Of a DNA stretch of 64,000 nt, positions 56,446 to 64,000 are shown piece after piece; position 1 is the stretch's first letter; each line of letters begins with the position of its first letter. The DNA comes from Cepaea nemoralis. Its lineage: Eukaryota > Mollusca > Gastropoda > Stylommatophora > Helicidae. A program made the position numbers and the translations under genes. The stretch is taken from contig JACEFZ010028317.1 in NCBI GenBank assembly GCA_014155875.1, positions 124,001 through 188,000 of the forward strand, written 5' to 3'. A model generated the notes under the pieces. It had not been told where the DNA came from and ran no database searches. It was given only the letters and a program-made list of their open reading frames with translations.

Positions 56446-56605
56446 TCCTATTACAGGACATCGCTGTCAACACCAGCATTTTGCCGCTGTTGTTGATTTC
56501 TTGGCAAGATTATGCTTAGTAGTTTGCCATTCCTTTCTGAGCGGCCGGCTCACTTATCCCGTGAGTCACCAACGTGGCGAGAACTGCTTTGTTGGAAATA
56601 AACTT
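56446..56605 (-). mobile_element. SINE S3 copy 11, partial (unit 1)
   Basis: The reversed core is clear: cgcatatcctattacaggac, atcgctgtcaacaccagc, agtagtttgccattcc. The head is short or degraded (cttatcccgtgagtcacc). Confidence 0.85.
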
Positions 56606-57117
56606 GGGGATGGGGTGGGCGGGGATGTGGGGGGAGGACATTGCTAATGTAAAGCACTTACCTTATCAATGTACGGACAAGTAATGGATAGAACCAACGA
56701 AATGCACAAGCTAGAGAATAGTAAGATAATAACGCTATTCTCTGTACTGTTCATCTTTTTGTCGGGAATGGGTATTTATGTGTTTTGCGCGCGCGCGCGC
56801 GTGTGTGTGGGGTTGTGTTTGTGAGAGAGGGGAGAGAGAGAGGAGAGAGAGAGAGAGAGAGGGGGGCCCAGGCGATTCAAATTCCGTTTTCTTGTGAAAA
56901 CCCCACCCATTTCGCTTTCTTAGAATCGAAAATTTGCAGATTTCACAAAAACACGTGTGCGGCCACAAAAAAGATAAAAATTCGCAACTTTTATTTTTTA
57001 TTTTTTTTCATGTAGATGTTTCTGTGTGTTTTGTTTCAGTCTTGATGAAGGCTTTTACCGAAAACGTCCATTTTGTCACTTGTGATCGTGTATCTGTGGT
57101 TACATTTCGTATTAACT

Positions 57118-57352
57118 AGCTTGGTACGTGGCGAAGGTGTTACGGACGCAGTTCGTAATCTCGCATCCCGCGTTCGAAACACAGCTGCGGGTGATATGAA
57201 AAGCAGACCCCCTTGCTAGGGGTTTTTTTAACGAAATGGTATGGTGCCGTTCAGAAACAATGGAAAAACTACTGAACGTAAACTTGCCAAGAGATCACAA
57301 CAGCAAAAAATCCCGGGTGTTGATTGCGAGTCCTGAAAAGGATATGCAAAAA
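57118..57352 (+). mobile_element. SINE S3 copy 12 (unit 2)
   Basis: The duplicate of the 54,084 copy, with extra errors (gcaaaaaatcccgggtgttg, gcgagtcctgaaaaggatat). Confidence 0.9.
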
Positions 57353-57469
57353 AATTTTTTTTTTTATTATTACTTACTGCTTGGTCTTTTTTTTGTTTTA
57401 AGATTCGTGCTGTACATCTCACATTGGGGAAACCCTCGTACCTTAAACTTATCCTTTTTCAGGTACTAA

Positions 57470-59010
57470 ATGCCTGGAACCATCTTGACCTGCTATGTTC
57501 GAATCTAGATCATCATCAGCATATTCCTTTCCCGCTCTAGATCATCATCAGCATATTCCATACCGCCCCAGACCACCAATAGTCTTGGATAAGGTATGTG
57601 TTCTTGCTCTGATCAACCCTTTTTGTGGCCCAAACCCTTATTGATACTTTCTCTTTGTTTTCCCCTTTCAAATTTTTTTCCTCATAAAATTTGCCAGTTA
57701 CTATTTTATAAGTGTATTTCTCATAACATGCTCAAGCAATCGGGAATGGGCTACGCGAATTTCTCCAATCAGTTTACTTTTTTTTGTTTTTTTCTTAACA
57801 GGTGGTCTCTTTCATTTTTACTGTTTGGTTCGTCCCAAATTTCTTTGCATTTCTACCACCATTAGATGTTTCTCAGTTTGTCTGTGTATTGATTTTTGGT
57901 TTCAAATACGTGCAACATTATAAGTTCTATATCATGTTCAAACCCCTTTTTTTTCTCACTGCTATTGACTGCTTGTTACTGGTATGATGTTCATCTTCTA
58001 AACGCTGTCTTTGCCATGGCGTTTCCTTGTTCTAATCTTTACATTCTCATGGCTTTCTTTCTTCAGATGTTATGACAAGTGAAATGATTATTATTAATCT
58101 AGACAAAATTATTGCAATCGAAGAATTAATAAATTGTACACCATTTCTTCTTCTTCTGCTCTTTTATCCTCCTTTTCAGGAATAGGCCCTCAAAAAACTC
58201 ACGAAAAGCCCTCTTCTATTTTGCTTATCATCATCAGGGTCATGCCAGCTGGTGTTCTGGATCAACTCTGCTGATGATATTCCTCCATGCCACCGTCTCA
58301 ATCAATCAGCATTTTTCTCTTGGTCTGTCTCTGCCTCTCTTCTCCTTGATTTTTCCAGTTGTCACGATGTTCTCGAATGCCTCTCTTCTCATAACATGAC
58401 CAAATAAAGCCGATTGTCTCTTTCTTATTGTTGTATATAATGTTGTTTCATTAACCCTCTTTGGGGTAATCGTTGTTAGTTACTATTACAGTCCAAGGGA
58501 TTCGCAACTTTCGTCCCGGGAAACCCACATCTCTGTTGCTACTTCCCAATTTTGTTTTTTTTCTGCCTGTAATTCCATTTTTCGTGTGTTTTAGATCTCC
58601 TACTACTTCGTTTGCCGTATGGATTCCAGACATGAGAATGTCTATTTTATCCGTCTCGGGTTTTTCTCAGTGTGTGCCCCTATACAGCGCCATAGTCTTT
58701 TCCTCAAATCTAGATTCACTGGGATATGTTTATTCTCTCCATGAGCTCTACGTTGCTGATTCAATCATACCAATTTTATCCTCACTATTATGTACAGATA
58801 CAAATTTGTGAATGTTTTTAGTTTATTAGTAATCCGTTTAGTTATTCTCCATATTTCTGATCCATACAGAGGTTCCAATTTAATATTGGAAATTTAAACT
58901 TCTAAGTTTGGTGCTAAATGTTTCCTGGGAATTAAAGCCTGCCAACGTAATATTGATCACGTTATTGTCTTGTGTCGACTGAGTGTACAAATATGGGGCA
59001 AACACTATAA
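57470..59010 (-). mobile_element. LINE D- and C-type 3' remnants (unit 2)
   Basis: Duplicate of the LINE pieces in 54,400-55,960, in the same order and orientation and with further frame damage. Confidence 0.75.
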
Positions 59011-59507
59011 TATGTCTCATGGCATGAAAAGAGGTCAGTTAGTTTCTAATTATGTACTCCCATGTTGTTAATTGTTTAACTGGCCCGTTGGTTGTGTTGC
59101 TATGAAACTGCGCTGAAAATGCCTTGTCTTGCCATCAGTTCTTCCTTCCATCCAGGCCTACAAAATGTGATGGCCCTATCACATCAGAGACCCATAACAG
59201 AAATATGCTGTGGGACATTGTTTTGTGTCTTTTTGGTTCTTTCTGTGTTAATTGTTGGATGTTTCCTTGGTCCATTCTTCAAGTAGAGGCAATCTTTTCA
59301 CATTAAACATACAAAAGAGGAAATGTTAAAGACACAACAGCAAGAAGTAGGTAACCATACAAGTGAGACAATAACAGAGATGCATGAACAGTAGTCAGTC
59401 ATATGTATAAGCAACGCACGAAAAGGTCAGTGTTGCAGGTGGTTTACAGATAATCTTCATTCTACGGATGACATTGATTTTGATTCTTCTATTATTATTA
59501 TTATTTT

Positions 59508-59668
59508 TTCGCATATCCTATTACAGGACATCGCTGTCAACACCAGCATTTTGCCGCTGTTGTTGATTTCTTGGCAAGATTATGCTTAGTAGTTTGCCAT
59601 TGCTTTCTGAGCGGCCGGCTCACTTATCCCGTGAGTCACCAACGTGGCGAGAACTGCTTTGTTGGAAA
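59508..59668 (-). mobile_element. SINE S3 copy 13, partial (unit 2)
   Basis: Duplicate of 56,446-56,605, differing by one base in the core (gccattgctttctgagcgg). Confidence 0.9.
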
Positions 59669-59828
59669 TAAACTTGGGGATGGGGTGGGCGGGGGTGTGG
59701 GGGGAGGACATTGCTAATGTAAAGCACTTACCTTATCAATGTACGGACAAGTAATGGATAGAACCAACGAAATGCACAAGCTAGAGAATAGTAAGATAAT
59801 AACGCTATTCTCTGTACTGTTCATCTTT

Positions 59829-60359
59829 TTGTTTTAGTGAAACAACAAAACCTACGGGTAAAAATAAGTTACAATTACATTAAATCCAGGATAATATACA
59901 TCAAAGAAAGCAAAATACCGAAACTAGAATTTCCTATTGACATATCATTTAACCATATATAAATTCAATTTATCAAGATATAAACATATAACAGTGCACC
60001 TAGTACTTCACACAATCGTAATCATTAGTGTTTGTATCTCTACGAATAATTATGAATATAACGAATGTGATATTTTTACCGATGAATTAATACCCGTAAC
60101 ACGAGTACTATTGACCATTAAATCGACTGGTTGCTAAACTAAGAAATTATTGTCAAAGTGCTGGGGGGGGGGGGGGGCAAAGTTCAGCAAGCAACTGGTG
60201 TTGATGATTGTGAATGATGTTACTTCTTCACACATTAGAGATAACATTGTGATACTGTGAAGTTTAGATCGCAGCACACTAGCCGTACCTGGCCGAGTTT
60301 GGGGCCTCGTTAGTTTCTTGTCCCACTTTCTGTCTCGTCACGCTGCTGGATGTTCATAA

Positions 60360-60362
<3 letters not shown>
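59829..60362. other. No gene seen; poly-G run at 60,162-60,177
   Basis: AT-rich sequence after the duplication. The ORF of 66 codons at 59,937 shows no motif. Confidence 0.45.

Positions 60363-60440
<78 letters not shown>
60363..60440. repeat. (TA)n microsatellite
   Basis: Nearly perfect TA repeats with one TT break at 60,401, followed by a tatgtatg variant stretch to 60,480. Confidence 0.96.
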
Positions 60441-60446
<6 letters not shown>

Positions 60447-60719
60447 AAGTGTATGTATGTATATATGTATGTATGTAAATATGTATTCCTTTATTTGTTC
60501 GCGAACGGCCCATCCGATTGAGATGAAATTTTCTACACGCCTTCCTTTCATTCCAGAGCTGTCAACTGTCATAGTTTTTTTTTCTTCTTCCTCCTCCTCC
60601 CTCCTCCCCCTCCCAAAATACGTACGTAAATATATGATGATGATGATGAAAGAATCCCCGAACCAAAACGCTAGGGAAAGGGAAGAAAATGACGTGACTA
60701 CACAGAATCGTCACACGAC

Positions 60720-60835
60720 AATCATCATCATCAAGTGCCGTGCCGGCTGGCGTAGGCGTTCATGGCTCTCCGTAGATCTCAGTCTTTGGTTTTTTTGGAT
60801 CAACTCTGCTGCTGATATTCCTCCATGCCACGGCA
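60720..60835 (-). mobile_element. LINE D 3' terminus fragment
   Basis: The plus strand reads atcatcatcatcaagtgccg at the left (reversed GATGATGAT tail), then ggatcaactctgctgctgat, attcctccatgccac. It matches the end of LINE D at 62,990-63,090 reversed. Confidence 0.78.
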
Positions 60836-60935
60836 ATATCAATAACAATTCATCTTTTTATGTGTAAGGAAGTTATCTACAGTCGTGTAGAAGGGAAGAA
60901 CTAGACGAGTATGAATTCGGAATGGCGAACTCTCT

Positions 60936-61090
60936 CCCCCTCTCTTCTCCTCCCTCTACCTCCTCCCTCCACCCTTCTCCTCTTCCTCCTCCCTCTCATC
61001 CCTCTCCCTCCTCCCTCCTCCTTCTCCCTCTTCCTTCTCCCTCTTCCTCTCCCCTTCTCCTCCATCCTCCTCCCTCCTACTCCCTCCGCT
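60936..61090. repeat. Pyrimidine-rich (CTCCC/CTTCTCC) tract
   Basis: About 150 bases almost entirely C and T, so a strong purine/pyrimidine strand asymmetry. It could form triplex DNA. Confidence 0.92.
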
Positions 61091-61170
61091 GCTCCATTTA
61101 CCCAAGTTAATATATTACCAAGTTGGTCTTCGTTTATCTAAGGTTGTTCTAACTGCAACAAATAAATGAT

Positions 61171-61260
<90 letters not shown>
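61171..61260. repeat. (CAGA)n microsatellite
   Basis: About 22 tetranucleotides with one gata variant. Confidence 0.96.
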
Positions 61261-61371
61261 GTCGGTAACGGGAACGGGAACTTATATGACTACTTATATG
61301 AATTAAATGAGATGCTCCCCACCAAGGACTGGGCGAAGCCGGGCCGGGTCAGCTAGTATATATATATATAT

Positions 61372-61471
61372 ACGCGTTTCCATCCTGTTTCAGGATATTG
61401 TGGTCAACATCAGCATCTTTCAGCTGTATGTTGATTCCTAGGTTATATTACGCTCATCAGCACGCCACGAC

Positions 61472-61477
<6 letters not shown>
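61372..61477 (-). mobile_element. SINE S3 copy 14 (subfamily b, partial)
   Basis: It shares with the 21,232 copy the changes ttccatcctgtttcaggata, cagctgtatgttgattccta and catcagcacgccacgacttt. It is cut off at the following TA repeat. Confidence 0.88.
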
Positions 61478-61552
<75 letters not shown>

Positions 61553-61630
61553 CGTGCGTGTGTGTGTGTGCGTGTTTGTTTGTATGTGTGTGTGTGTGTG
61601 TTTGTATGTGTGTGTGTGTGTTTATTTTTT
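61474..61630. repeat. (TA)n then TG-rich microsatellite
   Basis: About 60 bases of TA then about 90 bases of tgtgtg/gtgcg type repeats. Confidence 0.96.
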
Positions 61631-61635
61631 TTTTT

Positions 61636-61872
61636 TTTTGCATATCCTATTTTCAGGACATTGCATTCAACACCAAAATTTTTCAGCTGCTGTTGATGGC
61701 TTGGCAAGTTTTACGTTCAGTAGTTTGCCATTGCTTTCTGAATATCGGCTCACATACCTTTCCGTAAGAAACCAACGCGACGCGATCCGCTGCCGAATCT
61801 CGCACAGCTGTGTTTCGTACGTAGGTACACGGAATTATGAACAGCGTTCTTAACTCCTTAAACAGGAAGACC

Positions 61873-61876
<4 letters not shown>
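61636..61876 (-). mobile_element. SINE S3 copy 15
   Basis: Full length. The minus strand runs from gcaggtcttcctgtttaagg through gtacgaaacacagctgtg (altered B box) and the core to ggatatgc with an A-rich tail (plus-strand T run at 61,624-61,638). It lies between two near-identical TA/TG tracts. Confidence 0.9.
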
Positions 61877-61954
<78 letters not shown>

Positions 61955-61958
61955 CATA

Positions 61959-61992
<34 letters not shown>

Positions 61993-61995
61993 CGT
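61877..61995. repeat. (TA)n then TG and CG dinucleotide tract
   Basis: A TA run followed by tgtgtg and gcgcgcgcg. It resembles the tract left of the SINE. Confidence 0.95.
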
Positions 61996-62069
61996 ACGTG
62001 ATACACATATACATACACTGACAGACAGGCAGACATAAATATTGTGTATGAATAATACTTACATGAGGT

Positions 62070-62315
62070 GAAAAGATTGCCTGGACTTGTGGAGTAATTT
62101 TGTAGCTAGGCGCTCGCCTGTCGACTCGCCGATCATAGTTTTAATCAGCATTAGGCGGATTCCAATTTGTTTAGTTGACGTGGGCTCCCAGGCGGACCGA
62201 CCCAGCCTAAAATGAATTCCTTGAAATGTCGTGAGAATTAATGGCTGCTGTCGTAATACTGGAAACGTCAAACCGATTTGTCTATACAAGTATGTGTCCG
62301 GCATCATGTGCTCAG
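62070..62315 (+). mobile_element. SINE S5 copy 6
   Basis: A head with gtagctaggcgctcgcctgt and the S5 body in altered form (ttgacgtgggctcccaggcg, cagcctaaaatgaattcctt, gaaatgtcgtgagaattaat, tggctgctgtcgtaatactg). Confidence 0.78.
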
Positions 62316-62384
62316 TATGTGTACGATTTTTTTATTTTAAACTTTACTATACTAAAATTATAATAAAATGAAAAGTATCTTATG

Positions 62385-63100
62385 CACTATCACGGAATGT
62401 AAGAAAGAGAGTGCTAAAGTGCTATATAGAACCTGTTTTGCTGTATGGATGGGAATCTTGGAATGTAAATGAACAAATTAGGAAGAAATTGGAAGCAACA
62501 GAGATGTGGTTCCTTTGAATTCAAGCGTAGTCCATACACACTATTTATAGTAGTGATGGACTGCATTTTGCGTGCGGATTAGCTTTCCCTATTAACAGTG
62601 TCCCTCGCCATCAGGCGAACCCATTCCGACTTCAGAGGTACTTGTTATGTACGTCCCCAAGTCAAGGACGACAAGTCAAAATTTTAGTCCAATTGTCCGG
62701 TGCAGGGGTTGAACTATTAACCTCGGCATCAGCACAATGGGTGTTTAAGAACACGCGTTCTTACCCATTCGGCCATGCGGACCTGCTCTGCCAGAATAAC
62801 TAACGACGATTGCCTGGAAGAGGCTAATCAAACTAAAACAGTATATACAACAATAAGAATGACACAAACAGCTTCCTCATGTGATGAGAAGAGAGATACT
62901 GGAGAACATCGTGACCACTGAAAAGATCCAGGGAAAGAGAGGCAGAGGCCGACAAAGAGAAATTATGTTGTGTGGATTGAGACAGTGGCATGGAGGGATA
63001 TCAGCAGCAGAGTTGACCCAGAACACCAAAGACGGAGATATGTGGAGAGACATAAACGCATACGCCAGCCGGCATGGCACTTGAATATGATGATGATAAT
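62385..63100 (+). mobile_element. LINE D 3' third, split by SINE S2
   Basis: RKRVLKCYIEPVLLYGWESW, NEQIRKKLEATEMWFL come before the SINE. After it come RITNDDCLEEA and a shift, then MRREILENIVTTEKIQGKRG, RQREIMLCGLRQWHGGISAA and YASRHGT-stop at 63,082-63,084. The tail is atgatgatgataataataa. An RTE-like C-terminus, broken. Confidence 0.85.
62505..62800 (-). mobile_element. SINE S2 copy 2 (full head)
   Basis: On the minus strand the head is ggtccgcatggccgaatggg (A box), with atagttcaacccctgcacc (B box), like a Leu/Ser tRNA. It is followed by the core gtacctctgaagtcggaatg, gcctgatggcgaggg and the tail-side ctacgcttgaattcaaagg. No clear TSD. Confidence 0.88.
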
Positions 63101-63111
63101 AATAATTAAGT

Positions 63112-63234
63112 TAGTTAGTTACATATCCTTTACATGACGTTGCAGTCAACCCCAGCAGTGTTTGGCTGTTTGTGATTTCTTGGCAAGTTTACGTTCAGTA
63201 GTTTGCCATTGATTTCTTGCTATAATACTGACAT
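63112..63234 (-). mobile_element. SINE S3 copy 16 (partial)
   Basis: The reversed core acatatcctttacatgacgt, tgcagtcaaccccagc, cttggcaagtttacgttcag is clear. The head is absent, and the next element begins at about 63,236. Confidence 0.85.
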
Positions 63235-63236
63235 AA

Positions 63237-64000
63237 TGAACTGACAGCAGGAAAAACAGCTGGGAGCGGCCACCGTGATTGAAGTCTGAGGTGGAGAAGG
63301 CCTGGGTGGATAAGCGTAGTGCTGTAAGGAAATGGAAAATCGTCAAGAAGAACGGAGTTGCCCATCCTAGTCCCAGCATGCACTTAGAAAGAGAGATGTA
63401 CACAAAAATAAGCGATTTCAAAAAAACTGGTTAAGGTGGTCAAAAGTGAAAAATGGGCAGAGGTATGTCAAAGAGTTAGCACAGACAAGTCACTTAAATT
63501 GTTCTGGCCACTACATAAAAGCATGAGTGGGGTAGCCAAGAATAAGAGCGTTCCTGACTTCCAGCGTGCTCACCTCATCTGGCAGAGGACTGACGAGGAC
63601 AAGGGCAAAGCCCTCTTCGAACGCTATCTAGAGCAGAGCAAACAGACAGACATGGGAGGCCGAAATCTTGACAAGGAGGTCAACTCAGACAAGTGCAAGA
63701 CCCAGAACATTTCGGATGAAGACACAATGACAGTGATAAAAATCAAGGCTGTGCTTCGACGATCAAAACACGGTGCTCCAGGGCCTGATGGCATAAGATA
63801 CGACGACATCAATAAGTGTACCGAGAACGAGCTAGAGAAACTAGCAGACATGTACAACAACAGTATAGGGAGTGCTAGCATCAAGGAGGAGTGGTTACAC
63901 AGCTATCTGATTCCCTTGCCGAAGCCTGGCAAAGACCACAAAAAAATTCAGGTATATTGAGTAATAGCCATTCAGAATACAATTGGCAAGCTGCTGGAGA
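63237..64000 (+). mobile_element. LINE H reverse transcriptase, 5' part, runs off the window
   Basis: After a frameshift near 63,420-63,435 a 174-codon frame (63,436-63,960) encodes a linker. It reaches the RT start with RSKHGAPGPDGIRYDDINKC and YLIPLPKPGKDHKKIQVY-stop. Past the stop it continues IQNTIGKLLE. GPDGI and PKPGKD are typical of Jockey/CR1/I-group LINEs, unlike the RTE-like elements nearby. Upstream, AWVDKRSAVRKWKIVKKNG (63,290) belongs to the same protein in another frame. The remainder of the element is beyond base 64,000. Confidence 0.8.

Larger units (their letters stand above)
53724..56757. repeat. 3-kb tandem duplication, unit 1
   Basis: It repeats at 56,758-59,828, in direct orientation with an offset of about 3,034-3,070 bp. 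It holds, in order, a (GC)(GT)(GA) microsatellite, SINE S3 (+), decayed LINE 3' ends (-) and a second S3 (-). There is no gene. Confidence 0.95.
56758..59828. repeat. 3-kb tandem duplication, unit 2
   Basis: Unit 2 matches unit 1 closely. From about 56,760 to 58,900 it carries dozens of small indels and clustered G/C and T changes, many in homopolymers. From about 58,900 to 59,828 it is almost identical. TTTGT microhomology is present at the three breakpoints. Confidence 0.95.

Overview
The window is nuclear DNA of an animal. It has intron-type splice signals, tRNA-derived SINEs, many non-LTR retrotransposons (LINEs), a Penelope-like element, hAT and Tc1-like transposons, long microsatellites and no operons. 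The mix of RTE-like LINEs, several SINE families and Penelope-like DNA fits a lophotrochozoan, perhaps a mollusc. That placement is inference and not strong. No bacterial, plastid or viral gene block is visible.

Only two host-type genes can be supported. At 14,404-15,728 (+) lies a single-exon, seven-helix, rhodopsin-fold (class A GPCR-like) receptor. Its very long third cytoplasmic loop is full of Gln-Tyr-Pro repeats, and its frame is broken twice within about 50 bases. At 34,820-35,917 (-) lies the last exon of a leucine-rich-repeat surface protein with a clear splice acceptor and a hydrophobic, probably GPI-anchoring, tail. The only long intact ORF (1,044+ codons, 50,190-53,366) is the endonuclease/reverse transcriptase of a LINE (called A here).

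Layout. 0-5 kb: a SINE, an inverted-repeat element around six 165-bp repeats, and a decayed LINE B broken by a hairpin, a hAT end and a SINE. 5-14 kb: 21-bp hairpin minisatellites, two copies of a 370-bp repeat, an inverted LINE B carrying two SINEs with exact target-site duplications (TSDs), and an internally deleted LINE A. 14-16 kb: the receptor. 17-19 kb: SINE S5 copies and a second deleted LINE A. 19.7-23.0 kb: a hAT transposon with an exact 8-bp TSD. 23-30 kb: minisatellites, LINE 3' ends and microsatellites. 30-34 kb: a 47-bp minisatellite holding a solo LTR, a 22-bp minisatellite and SINEs. 35-36 kb: the LRR exon. 36-40 kb: LINE fragments and a head-to-head Penelope-like pair. 40-46.7 kb: a 77-bp satellite that appears built from the tRNA-like head of SINE S5, split exactly in phase by a TA-inserting transposon that itself holds a SINE and an RNase-H LINE. 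49-53.4 kb: full-length LINE A. 53.7-59.8 kb: a 3-kb tandem duplication. 60-64 kb: microsatellites, SINEs and LINE pieces, the last running off the window.

The elements make a readable insertion history: satellite, then DNA transposon, then LINE and SINEs, dated relative to each other by TSDs. LINE family letters (A-J) and SINE numbers (S1-S7) are local labels, not database names.
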